A stretch of DNA of 64,000 bases from Pycnococcus provasolii (lineage: Eukaryota; Chlorophyta; Pseudoscourfieldiophyceae; Pseudoscourfieldiales; Pycnococcaceae): contig OW568865.1 in assembly GCA_938743325.2 (NCBI GenBank), positions 992,001 to 1,056,000 of the forward strand, written 5' to 3'. Under the pieces are notes generated by a model that was given only the letters and a program-made list of their open reading frames with translations, did no database searches and was not told where the DNA came from. This document shows, one piece after another, positions 55,617 through 64,000 of this stretch; the first letter of the stretch is position 1, and the number at the start of each line of letters is the position of its first letter. Position numbers and translations under genes: made by a program.

Positions 55617-56570
55617 ATGGTGCGCGCCTCCCCAGACCTGACGGGTCGCGTCTGCGTGGTGACAGGCGCGTCGCGAGGCATCGGCCGCTGCTGCGCGCTC
55701 GCGCTCAGCAAGAGAGGCGCGTCCGTCGTGCTGATTGCCAAGTCCGCAGGCGCGGTCGTCAAAGGCGCGGAGGGACTGCTTTCTGGAACGGTTGACACGG
55801 TGGCGGACGAGATTCGACGTGCACACGGAACGCCCGTTCTGCCGCTGCAATGCGACCTGCGCTCTGAGCAGGATATTGTCGAGGCTGTTAAAAAGGCTGT
55901 GAAAGCGTTCGGCGCCATTCACATATTGGTCAACAACGCGAGCGCACTTTGGTGGCAGGATATCGAGGATACGCCGACGAAGAAGTTTGACCTCATCCAC
56001 TCCATCAACGCGAGAGGCGCGTTCTTGATGACGCGCGAGTGTCTGCCGCACATGAAGCGTGCGAAGTACGGACGCGTCGTGTGCATGGCACCGCCCATCG
56101 TGTCTCGCCACAGCGCCTTTTCGCAGAAGACGGCGTACTACATGTCTAAAATGGGCATGACGATGGTCGCGCTTGGTGTTGCGGCGGAAGGTCGCGGTCA
56201 CAACGTCACGGCGCACAGCCTGTGGCCTGCGACAATTGTGGAGAGCTTTGCGTCGAAAAATTTTCAGCTCGGAAGCTCGAAGTCTCAGTGGCGCAAGGCT
56301 GACATTCTTGCCGACTGCGTCGTTTATTTGGCAGGCGAACCTTCGGACTACACTGGGAACATGCTGATTGACGACGAGTACCTCGTGGGTCGCTGTGGCT
56401 ACACTCAGTCTGACTTGGCGCGGTATCGGTTCGATCCGACGGTGGAGCCTCCGCGACTGCTCGCGCTTGAGGCGAGCGGCCACAACCCGAATTGGCACAG
56501 CGACGACGTGACGCTTCGGCGCGGCGACGTGAGGAAGGTGCGCGAGGACCAGGCGAGGAGCAAGCTATGA
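55617..56570 (+). CDS. Peroxisomal short-chain dehydrogenase, HSDL2-like
   Basis: 317 residues. The Rossmann start is VCVVTGASRGIGRCCALAL, then HILVNNASA and the catalytic YYMSKMGMT (YxxxK). The run LWWQDIEDTPTKKFDLIHSINARG parallels the HSDL2 'tlDTPtKr.DLMm.vNtRGty' block, as do NVTAHSLWP and DYTGNMLIDDEYL. The C-terminus is RSKL, a canonical PTS1 peroxisomal signal. Animal HSDL2 carries a sterol-carrier (SCP2) domain after the dehydrogenase. Here a short unrelated tail follows instead. A role in peroxisomal fatty-acid or steroid metabolism is inferred. Confidence 0.87.
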   Translation: MVRASPDLTGRVCVVTGASRGIGRCCALALSKRGASVVLIAKSAGAVVKGAEGLLSGTVDTVADEIRRAHGTPVLPLQCDLRSEQDIVEAVKKAVKAFGAIHILVNNASALWWQDIEDTPTKKFDLIHSINARGAFLMTRECLPHMKRAKYGRVVCMAPPIVSRHSAFSQKTAYYMSKMGMTMVALGVAAEGRGHNVTAHSLWPATIVESFASKNFQLGSSKSQWRKADILADCVVYLAGEPSDYTGNMLIDDEYLVGRCGYTQSDLARYRFDPTVEPPRLLALEASGHNPNWHSDDVTLRRGDVRKVREDQARSKL

Positions 56571-56996
56571 TTGACTGTAGTATTACATATATAAACCCGT
56601 AAGTCATTCGAATGAATGTATCTGTCGGCAAAGTAACATTGTGCCCCCTGGCGAAACGTGCGTGAAGTAGTTCGAGCAGCCGGCACCCAAGCCAAGCCAA
56701 GCCAAGCCAAGCTCGCTCGCTCGCTCGCTCGTGATGAGGCGGACATACACTACTTCACTGCACTGCCTCGCACTACAAGTAAAGAGCAAAGCTCGTTGCC
56801 CAAGGCGATGTGCTCAAACCCTAACCCTAACCCTAACGGCGTCCGGATCCTTTTCTTTTTCCGGATCCCTTTTTCCACGTCAACAGGGGGACCTACCTTT
56901 TGAGTCGCTTTTCCCCCCTGAGCTCCTGAGAGGGGAACGACGCCGCCCCTTGCCCCCTCTCTTGTGGATATTTTCCTTCCCCCTTCCTTCCCAGCC
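56571..56996. other. Intergenic region with short tandem repeats
   Basis: Contains CCAAG repeats followed by CTCG repeats (about 56688-56731) and a run AAACCCTAACCCTAACCC (56816-56837). No gene was seen. Confidence 0.45.
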
Positions 56997-57494
56997 ATGG
57001 CGTCTCAGCTCCACTATGCGTCTTCTCGTGTGCTTGTTTCATCTTCTAGGGTAAGGGTCGTCGCACACGCGGCGCACTCGCACTCGTCGCGTTCCAGTTC
57101 GTCGAAGAACATGCGTGTGCGTGGTCCGTTCCGTGAAGACATGCCCGTCGAATATGGACCGGACTGGTATGAAGCGACGCGACAAGCGTGGCAAAATAAT
57201 GACCCAGCGGAAGAGGCGAAGTGGAGGAGGCTGGTGAACTTTAAAGTCAACCACGGTGTCGAGCGCAAAGACCTCTACACGGAGAACTTCGACGGTGACA
57301 CGTGGAACCACCAGGGGGATGGAAGTCCGGCCGACACGCTTCGCATGCTAGGCACGATTTCAGCAGTGCTCATCGTGGCGTCCGTCGTCATTGGCTTCAA
57401 CGCACGCATCGAACCAAGGATGACGAACCGATACCCTGACGCAATTGAACAAGTGTACGGCACAGGTGCCGTGGTGGCGCCGTTTGAAGCCTAG
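56997..57494 (+). CDS. Small plastid-targeted single-span membrane protein
   Basis: 165 residues from the ATG at 56997. A transit-peptide-like N-terminus (MASQLHYASSRVLVSSSRVRV, Ser/Arg/Ala-rich, few acidic residues) is followed by a conserved-looking soluble part (PVEYGPDWYEATRQAW, RRLVNFKVNHGVERKDLYTENFDGDTW). One membrane helix (LGTISAVLIVASVVIGFNA) and a short tail come last. It looks like a green-lineage thylakoid or envelope protein, but I cannot name the family. Confidence 0.65.
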   Translation: MASQLHYASSRVLVSSSRVRVVAHAAHSHSSRSSSSKNMRVRGPFREDMPVEYGPDWYEATRQAWQNNDPAEEAKWRRLVNFKVNHGVERKDLYTENFDGDTWNHQGDGSPADTLRMLGTISAVLIVASVVIGFNARIEPRMTNRYPDAIEQVYGTGAVVAPFEA

Positions 57495-57662
57495 CAGCCT
57501 AATCATGAAATCATCATAATTTTTTTGTTGTTTTGGTTGTGGCTTGGTTGCGCGCAGGGTGAGAGGTTGCAAACAAACGTTAAACGCGAGTAAAGTAAAC
57601 ATTTATTTTATCTTTCTTTTTAAAAAAACATTTTATTTTTATTGTTATTTTTGTTGTCAAAA

Positions 57663-58865
57663 TCACGACGACTCGTCGTAGCTTGATGTTGTTTGCTGAG
57701 ATTGAGATAACGGTCCAAAAAAGGATGGAATGCCAGACTTCTTGTTGTCGACGGCGAGGTTGGGCCACAGCTGTGCCGCACGGTCCGCAATCATGCGTGA
57801 CACGTCCCAGTCGCGCCTTTCCACGACGTGCTGGTACACCTTTCCCTCGCCGTCGAGGTGGTACTCCGAGATGCCGTCCAAGGAGACGTCCGGTGCCACC
57901 CACCCACCAAACAGACGCGGTGTCGCACGCACCGTCCACCGTATGGTGATGCGCCTCTCGTCAGGCTGCCAGATGCGGAGAATGTCGAGGTGAGCGCCGG
58001 TGAACAGCACGTGCGCGACGATGCGTATGTTCTTGAAGACAGTCTTGTATCCGTTCTTTCCGTAGATGTGGTTGTGCGCTCCCGTAAACTCGTCGACGAG
58101 ACCGACGTCGTCGGTGTAGATGTCGTAGCTGAGGTCATCCTGGAACACACGAGGCAGCTCGTCGCGCAGCGTGCGGATCGCCTCACCGACGTTGGGGTAG
58201 AAGTTTTCGTCCAGAGGTTGCTTTTTGATTTCCTTGCGAATCTCCGAAGGCGTAGAGTTGTTCGAATTATTTGGGTTGGACTGCTGCTGCTGCTGCTTTG
58301 ATTTGTTTTGAAGTTTTGGCGGTGGCAGCGGTCCTGCACGTGGTCCAGGGAGCACCCAAGGAGGAGGAGGGGTGGTGGAGTAGGGGTCGGAGTCGTCAAG
58401 GGAGGAGGATGAAGGTGGAGTTTGTTGTTGTTGTGAAGAGGATGGAGAAGGTGAGGATGAGGAGGAGACTTCTTCTTCTTCTTCTTGTGATTGAGGTGGT
58501 GTCAGCAGCGAGTCGAGCGCGTCGAGCGAGTCAAGAGGAGATCCTCCTTGGGAAGGGGATGAGGAGGATGAGGAGGAAGAGGAGGCTTCTTCTTCGTCTG
58601 GGGAGGATGAGGAGGATGAGGCTGCTGCTTGGCAGCACTGCCGGCGATCCCTCACCAACAACGGGTTGTGACGACGCCTTTGTTGTTGAATGAGGGCTCC
58701 CGTTGAAACGGAACCCAAGGAACCCGAGGAACCCCCACCCCGCAGTGAGACATGAGCACGATGACGACGAACTTTTAGGAGTTGTTGTTGTTGTGAAGAG
58801 GAAGCACCACCATGGCCATGGGAGCGAGATAACACCTTGGAGCGAGCACACATTACGACGGACAT
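57663..58865 (-). CDS. DUF2358-family plastid protein
   Basis: 400 residues from the first ATG at 58865. The first ~210 residues are an Arg/Ser-rich presequence and Ser/Gln/Pro low-complexity linkers encoded by GAG/CAA-type repeats. Residues ~220-380 form a single alpha+beta domain. It starts IRTLRDELPRVFQDDLSYDI and contains VDEFTGAHNHIYGKNGYK and TIRWTVRATPRLFGG. This matches DUF2358, an NTF2/SnoaL-like domain of plants, algae and cyanobacteria with no settled function. The frame is open upstream of the ATG. Confidence 0.82.
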   Translation of the reverse strand: MSVVMCARSKVLSRSHGHGGASSSQQQQLLKVRRHRAHVSLRGGGSSGSLGSVSTGALIQQQRRRHNPLLVRDRRQCCQAAASSSSSSPDEEEASSSSSSSSSPSQGGSPLDSLDALDSLLTPPQSQEEEEEVSSSSSPSPSSSQQQQTPPSSSSLDDSDPYSTTPPPPWVLPGPRAGPLPPPKLQNKSKQQQQQSNPNNSNNSTPSEIRKEIKKQPLDENFYPNVGEAIRTLRDELPRVFQDDLSYDIYTDDVGLVDEFTGAHNHIYGKNGYKTVFKNIRIVAHVLFTGAHLDILRIWQPDERRITIRWTVRATPRLFGGWVAPDVSLDGISEYHLDGEGKVYQHVVERRDWDVSRMIADRAAQLWPNLAVDNKKSGIPSFFGPLSQSQQTTSSYDESS

Positions 58866-59344
58866 TGTACGAGCAGAAATGTAAACTATGACGACGTTTG
58901 CCGAGGCACCGGGGGGAGGTTTTGTGGTGAGGAACACCCTCCCAAATGACCCTGACCCTGAGGTGGGGGGGGGACAAAACGAGTAAACGAGACGAGACGA
59001 GCGGGGCAGGAAGTCCTAAGGTTAGGAACTGTTTTGAGCGACCATGGCGGATCCCCAATCATGATTCCGCGTCTTATTATTGAAGGGAGGAGGGAGAATC
59101 TCCGCGGATCCAGGGGCTGTTTCTTCCCCCGGAGAAGGGACGCAGATGCGTCCGGATCTCTTTCCCTAATAACCCTACACCCTAATAACGGTAAGTTTGT
59201 ATAAGATGGTGCATGTTGGACTGTTTTTTGTGACAAGAATCTGTCAACCTTTACTTCCTTAGACTATCGAAGTAGTTGTTGTGATTTGTTACACACATGT
59301 GATATGTGCTCGCTCAATAAAATGAACCAACTTAAAAGTGAAAG
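58866..59344. other. Intergenic region, no gene
   Basis: Contains a G-run (GGTGGGGGGGGGAC, about 58961-58974), short GAGAC repeats and a CCCTAATAACCC-type stretch (about 59165-59190). It lies between the DUF2358 start and the SECIS element of the selenoprotein gene. Confidence 0.4.
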
Positions 59345-59432
59345 TGAAAAAGCGTAGATCGTCGGGCTGAGCACCATGGTGTGCCGTACAAACACCGTTT
59401 TGAGTGCTCTGCCGTCATGCGTGCTTTTCCTC
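59345..59432 (-). promoter_or_regulatory. SECIS element (form II) in the 3' UTR of the selenoprotein gene
   Basis: On the minus strand the sequence folds as follows. Helix I is AAAAGC with GCTTTT. Then comes the core 5' ATGA (59418-59415) opposite 3' CGA (59364-59362). Helix II is GGC-A-GAGCAC with GTGCTC-A-GCC. The apical bulge holds AAAA 12 nt after the ATGA, followed by a small helix III GGTGT with ACACC, typical of form II. The core begins about 45 nt after the TAG stop of the gene. Confidence 0.85.
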
Positions 59433-59462
59433 TTTTCTTTGCATTCGCTCATTTTTTTCTCT

Positions 59463-60599
59463 CTAAGCAACCTGCACCGAATCCGCGTAAAGCTTGTCGA
59501 AGTTGTTCGCATGAGCGACGATTGCCGAAATCACCTCGTTCACGCAACTTGCTGGCACGATGTCGTCGTCGCCAGCCTCGCCGAGGGCGGCATCAGCCAT
59601 GGCAAGGATGTGCCTGTGATCCTGCGCGTGCGACTCAAGCGCGCTGAACTGCCCCGTGCCGCCAAATCCGACGCGCTTCAGCAACTTCTCCTCGTGCTCG
59701 CTGTGCTCCTCAAAAAAGTCACGTAGGCTTTCCATGTCATGCACAGACTTGGACGTGGAGAGATCCGCCATCACCTTCTCGAGGTCGGCGTGTTCCGCGT
59801 CCATCGCCTTGTGGCCAACCGAAGGGAGGCTGATGCTGTTGTTGCTGCTGCTGCTCTTAGGGGTGGAACAACCTTGCGTGCTGCAAGGGGTGCCGCTGCT
59901 GCAGCATGCATTTTCGTCAAACACCACAGTCTCTTGCTTCTCGTCGAATGCGTCAGTAGGCTCCGCCACATCACGCCGTTCGTCGACGACGTTTTCCTCC
60001 TTGACGGCAAGCACGCAACCGTCCGGCAGTTTGACTGCGATACGTCCTTCCGGCAGCTGACGTGCGGCGACGTTCACCACCTCGCACGTCGTTCCGTTCA
60101 GCTCGGGGGAAGCGCTGAGGTTAACGAGCTTGACAGAGCGAATTGTGAGCTGAGCGAGAATGCGTTCCACGGCGTCAAAGGCTGCTTGCCCGGCACGGTT
60201 GTACATGGGCGACGTGCAGAGGTCCACGAACCTGTGCTGTCTGTCAATGACGACGAACCCTTGGCACCCAAGCTGGCACGGGAAGGTTGGGAAGTCTTTC
60301 GCTTCGTTGATGTAGACATTTTCGACGTCACGAAGTCCGAGAGTTTGTTCAAACATGTGTGCGGTTCCCCTGGCGTCGTACTGGTCGACGCAGATGGTTA
60401 CGAACTTGACGTGTTTGAAAGAAGGGGCACGCGCCCAGCGCTCACACTGCGCTGCCGCGGGCCTGCATCCTCCTCACCCTGAGTTGTAGAAGTGCAGTAC
60501 AGCAGGAAATTGCTTCGTGATGGATGCCAACGAGGTGACGGAGTCGTCGGATGAGCGCTTAAGGCGAAGAGGAGGAACGCGTGTGTTGATCAGTTGCAT
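59463..60599 (-). CDS. Selenoprotein: thioredoxin-like fold with UxxC motif, linker module and C-terminal hemerythrin domain
   Basis: Read from the ATG at 60599 to the TAG at 59463 with one in-frame TGA (60476-60474) as selenocysteine, the product has 378 residues. Residues ~30-105 form a thioredoxin-like fold: FPAVLHFYNSG-U-GGC-RPAAAQCERW (Sec42-Gly-Gly-Cys45 in place of the CxxC), then KFVTICVDQYDARGTA and FPTFPCQLGCQGFVVIDRQ (with the cis-Pro region). Residues ~150-190 match a small module (PELNGTTCEVVN...GRIAVKLPDG). Residues ~260-370 are hemerythrin-like (MDAEHADLEKVMADL, FFEEHSEHEEKLLKRVGF, HAQDHRHIL), with the His/Glu di-iron pattern. A 3' SECIS supports readthrough. An ordinary intron over the TGA would have to be 15 nt to keep frame. 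A redox or oxygen/iron-linked role is inference. Confidence 0.85.
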
Positions 60600-61494
60600 G
60601 ATTGGTGTGAATGACCAGTGCTTTTTAAAATAATTTGTTTTGCGTGAGATTATTCTTACGCCATGAATGACGAAGGCTGGTTGGGTGATTGCTGGTGGTG
60701 GTGACGACGACTGGGGTGACTACTGGAACAAGGAAGGGGGTGACGACATACTTACTACCCTACCACTTGCGACAGACAGGTGCGAGGAGAAGAAAGGGGT
60801 TGACCGGAAAAGCGGAAAAAGGGAAACACCCAACATGGTTAGGGTTAGGGTTACTGGGTTAGGGTTACTGGGTTAGGGTTACTGGGTTAGGGTTACTGGG
60901 TTAGGGTTTCGTGCAAACTTCAAGCCCAAGTCCCAAGTTCCCAGCAAGTTCCCATTGACCTGCGAAACCCCTAAACTTTCCCCCTGTGAACGACTGGTCG
61001 CAAGAACTAATCACCACGCCTGGTGGAACGGGAGCCTCAGAAGTGCGACCAAACTGCCAATTGGAATCGCGTGGCTCCAAAGGAAAGCTGCTCAAAACAC
61101 TCCCCCAGGCTTCCAGGGAATTCTGATATTTATTTTATTTTGTAGGAAAAAAGAAGGGGGGAACCCCATCTGGACGGAACCACAGGGTGGAACCAAGGCT
61201 GAGATCTCGGAAAGGAAAACGCGCGGAATTCACGCGGAATGGGGATGAGCGAATCTCCGCGGCTAAAAGAACCTGCTCCACCGCGTGCCCAACCCTCGTG
61301 CCCCCCCCCCTCTCTCCCTTCCCCTCCCCGGGCCTCGTCCCCTTGTGCTTGTGACGCGTCATTTATTTGTCGTGGCCCCTGCTTCGGATTCTTATCGCTC
61401 ATTGTATTCTCACAGGCTCTTTCTCTTTGTGTATCTGTCGTGTTCGCTCACTCGCTCTCTTGCTCTCTCTTTGCTCTTGCTCATTTCTTGCACG
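60600..61494. other. Intergenic region with TTAGGG-related array
   Basis: An array of TTAGGGTTACTGGG units (60838-60910, five copies of the telomere-like hexamer with an ACTGGG spacer) is the main feature. A C-run lies at about 61301-61311. No gene was recognised. It should include the promoters of the selenoprotein gene and the gene at 61495. Confidence 0.5.
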
Positions 61495-62094
61495 ATGATG
61501 ATCTCAGCAACTACGTCAAAATCAACATCAAAATCAACAACAAACATGAACGGCGTGGTGGTCAACCGTCGTTCTTCTTGTCGTGGACTTCTGATTCCAA
61601 CAAGAGCAAAGTCGTCGTCGGCGTCGGCGTCGGCCACGGGGATCCGACCATGTCGCTCTTCTGCTTCTTCCTCCTCCTCATGCTGCTATCAAAGAAGAAT
61701 ATCCGACGCTGGCGTGGGAGCTTCTGCACCTCAAAGAAGACAACACTCTCACTCTCACATCTCTAGGCGCTCAAGGAGATCAACAAGTCCTCCTCCTGCC
61801 GCAGCAGCAGCCTTGGTGGCGCCTCTCGCTCTCCTTCCAGGCGCGGCGTTCAGCGTGGGTGGTATGTCATCCACCTCGTCGTTCGGCTCGCTCGCTGTGC
61901 TCGTGAACGTCACGCGTCTCTGCTCGTTTGCGGCAGCCATGGTGCTTCTCCTGCAGATGGCGGACAACAGCAGCGGAGGCTCGGACGACGACGACGACGG
62001 GCCGAGTGGAGGAGTTCCCGTGCCTCTGTACGTGCGTGTGGACGAAGATAAACCGACGCCATACAACGAAGACAGAGGACAACAGAGGTACTAA
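61495..62094 (+). CDS. Short Ser-rich protein with one or two hydrophobic spans, probably plastid-targeted
   Basis: 199 residues from the ATG at 61495. The N-terminal ~110 residues are Ser/Arg/Thr-rich and nearly free of acidic residues, like a transit peptide. Two hydrophobic segments (AAAAALVAPLALLPGAAFSVGG; SLAVLVNVTRLCSFAAAMVLLL) precede an acidic Asp run (GGSDDDDDG) and a C-terminus PLYVRVDEDKPTPYNEDRG. No family was recognised. The frame is open upstream, and choosing this ATG rests on the transit-like composition. Confidence 0.5.
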   Translation: MMISATTSKSTSKSTTNMNGVVVNRRSSCRGLLIPTRAKSSSASASATGIRPCRSSASSSSSCCYQRRISDAGVGASAPQRRQHSHSHISRRSRRSTSPPPAAAAALVAPLALLPGAAFSVGGMSSTSSFGSLAVLVNVTRLCSFAAAMVLLLQMADNSSGGSDDDDDGPSGGVPVPLYVRVDEDKPTPYNEDRGQQRY

Positions 62095-62448
62095 AAAATA
62101 AAACATAAAAGCCGCATTTTTTTTCTTTTCTCTCCCTTTCTTTGTTGTAACTATTTGGTAAGCAAAAATACATACATACGAAATAAAAATGTGGTTTTCA
62201 CGTTTCACTTCTTTGGAAAGGTTACACACACACACACACACATGTTTGTTTGTTTGTTCCAGCCATCATCATCTTCATCTTCATTCAACACAGAAGATGC
62301 TGACAAGAACAAAAAAAAAAAAGAAACTTTGACTTTTCCCCATGTACCTCCGCATTTTATTTTTATTATGAAAAAAGAATTCTCCACACACACACACACA
62401 CACACACACAATCAATCAACCACCCTCTCTCCACTCGCGCTTTTTACC

Positions 62449-63805
62449 TTACTTCAGAGGCTTCTGGCAAACAACCAAGTGCATGGGTGTGAAGATGCCC
62501 GTCTCACCACCCGCAGACAAGTCGTACGTCACGTCCACGAGCATGCGGTGAACCTCCTTCGTGCCCTTGGGCGCGACGCCGAGGAACTGCAGAATGCGAA
62601 CGACGACGTCGTTGCGGTTGTACTCAGCCTTTCCAATCTTGATGCGGTCGTACCAGTTGCCGTGCGTCGTGTAGCCAGGGTGCGGCTTCAACGCCAGGTC
62701 CGCTGTTCGCAGCACCTTGAAGCCAACCTCCTTCGCAGCCTCCTCAACATCCGTGTACGTGCGCATGTCAGGCAGAGCGTTGCCGTGGTTGATGCCCTCG
62801 ATGATCTCGACGTGGCGCTTGTTGTTCTTGTCGAACATCGGCGTCGTCACCCACTCGTACGTCGCGAAGTAGCCTCCCGGCTTGAGCACGCGGTAAGCCT
62901 CCTTGTACACTTCCTTGATGGCTGGCGCGTGGCACGTAGCCTCGACGGCGTAGCAGCCGTCGAAGCTGTTGTCCTCGAACGGCATCTCGAGGAAGTTGCC
63001 CTGGACCACCTCGCACTGCTTGTCGAGTCCCGCGCGCTTGTTGTGGCTGCGGCAGCGCTGCACCTGGTAGTCGTTGATGGTGATGCCCGTGACGTTAGCC
63101 CCGCTATGTCTGGCAATGACGCGCATCGGGCCACCGACGCCGCAACCAATGTCGAGCGCCTTCATGCCCTTCTTGAGCCCAGCGCAGTCGGAGATGTAGT
63201 GCTCGTGCATCTCCTCCGCCGCCTTGTGCGACTTGGCCTTCACCGGCGGGCTGAAATGGAAGCTCTGTCCCCATCCCCACTCGTAGATGTCCGTGACAAG
63301 GTTGTAGAAGGTGTTGACGAACGTGGGAGCTTTCGTCTTGTCGCCAGACTGGACTGCTCCATCGGCCTGTATTGCATAATGAATGTGGGTGTTAGTGGGT
63401 TTTATTTTGATGATGGTTGTCGTTGTGGTTTGACTTTGATGATGATGATATTTGTTTGTTTGTTTGTCGTACTGCGTTGTTGTAAAGTGTGTGTGTGTGT
63501 GTGTGTGTGTGTGTTAGTTTCCTTTTGCTTACTTGCACTTTGCTTGCTTGCTTGCAAGATAAGGTAAGGTAAGGTAAGGTAATGGCTGGCTTACCCTGCG
63601 TGAAGTAGTTGTCGTACGCGTTCCAGTGTCCTTCCACCTCGCCCTCCTTAATCGCCTTTCCCCCACCTCCGCCGAGGTCGGTTGCGCGCGGCACGGATCG
63701 CATGCCGTCGCGCGACCTGAGCGCGTACACGCCGGCGAGCGAGACGCCGGCGGCGGCGATGGTTAGCGGCACGGCGTTGTCGCTGACGAACTCCGAGATT
63801 GTCAT
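62449..63805 (-). CDS. SMT: Sterol 24-C-methyltransferase (two exons)
   Basis: Exon 1 (about 63805-63595) encodes a membrane-anchor N-terminus (VPLTIAAAGVSLAGVYAL) and WNAYDNYFTQ, ending at a GTAAGC donor. Exon 2 (from about 63356 or 63366 to 62449) begins after an AG and encodes TFYNLVTDIYEWGWGQSFHFSPP, the sterol-binding signature of SMTs. It continues with the SAM motif LDIGCGVGGPMRVIARHSG, GITINDYQV, and the C-terminal SMT domain. The acceptor at GGAG/CAGTCC keeps frame with the donor; the nearer ACAG/GCCGAT does not. The intron holds a CA/GT microsatellite (about 63487-63514) and TAAGG repeats. The enzyme adds the C-24 methyl group to sterols, probably at the ER. Confidence 0.93.
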
Positions 63806-64000
63806 GATAGAGAAAATGATCGTGCACGATGTGATCGGAAAGCTCCCCGCGGAGAGGGCTGAGGGCGGGGCCGGGGGAGGGGAAGGGAGAGAGGGGGGGA
63901 ACTGGGAATTGATTCTCAACTTCACCTTCAACTTCACCTTCTCCTTCTCCTTCTCCTTCTCCTTCTCGTCGTCGGCGTCGGCGTCGTCCTTCTGGCCAAG
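63806..64000. other. Upstream region of SMT at window edge, Lys/Glu-type triplet repeat
   Basis: On the minus strand the SMT frame stays open to the window edge through GAGAAG repeats (KEKEKEKEKVKLKVKLR). It may be the 5' UTR or the tail of another gene. It cannot be decided within the window. Confidence 0.35.

Noticed and set aside
55212-56498. 428-residue minus-strand frame opposite the HSDL2-like gene
   Set aside because: An Arg/His-rich antisense shadow of a clear dehydrogenase; no domains.
60461-60480. Reading the TGA in the selenoprotein gene as part of a tiny intron
   Set aside because: The only GT...AG pair in the vicinity that keeps the frame is 15 nt long, below any known spliceosomal intron. 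The TGA sits in a UxxC motif and a SECIS is present downstream.
61285-61494. N-terminal extension of the 61495 gene
   Set aside because: It begins without an ATG and covers a C-run and pyrimidine-rich leader. The ATG at 61495 gives a transit-like start.

Overview
The window looks like nuclear DNA of a GC-rich unicellular green alga, most likely a prasinophyte. The signs are mostly intronless genes packed on both strands, plastid- and peroxisome-type targeting sequences, a plant-type sterol methyltransferase, a plastid-type NhaD antiporter, a DUF2358 protein and a TGA-decoding selenoprotein gene (land plants lack selenocysteine). The exact genus cannot be read from the sequence. Telomere-like CCCTAA/TTAGGG runs recur between genes, so a subtelomeric or repeat-rich location is possible.

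Layout. 1-3.2 kb: a secreted MESD-domain protein running off the left edge, a patatin-type lipase and a two-span membrane protein. 4.1-6.4 kb: a well-preserved Tc1/mariner-type DNA transposon with perfect 102-bp inverted repeats and TA target duplication, lying 54 bp upstream of a NAP1/NCKAP1 WAVE-complex gene (6.4-10.5 kb). 10.7-12.9 kb: an NhaD antiporter with a probable separate targeting exon. 13.1-17.5 kb: a giant membrane protein with a TIR-like FVSHAW domain and five tandem C-terminal modules. 18-26.8 kb: a CDK-like kinase, a Ulp1-type SUMO protease, a TSP1/proline-rich receptor-like protein and a CPBP-family protease. 28.2-37.6 kb: a bifunctional peptide-amidating enzyme (PHM+PAL), a J-domain protein, the proteasome deubiquitinase RPN11, a zf-DNL HSP70 escort protein and an organellar NFACT-R protein.

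37.98-49.56 kb is a Ty3/gypsy-class LTR element of 11.6 kb that looks whole and young. Its pol carries an unusual tail: PHD finger, Tudor-like domain and a methyltransferase-like domain. Its terminal repeats are arranged as split direct repeats (A1 - internal - B1 - A2 - B2). It sits beside remnants of smaller Ty1/copia-like elements (49.57-50.99 kb).

51.2-64 kb: DNA polymerase eta with a RanBP2-type finger, a tail-anchored coiled-coil protein, a peroxisomal HSDL2-like dehydrogenase, a small plastid membrane protein, a DUF2358 protein, the selenoprotein, a short unknown protein and sterol 24-C-methyltransferase.

The most notable result is at 59.3-60.6 kb. Two collinear halves of one reading frame are separated only by a TGA in a UxxC redox motif of a thioredoxin-like fold. 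A well-formed form-II SECIS hairpin lies about 45 nt after the stop. The product would be a 378-residue thioredoxin-like/hemerythrin selenoprotein.
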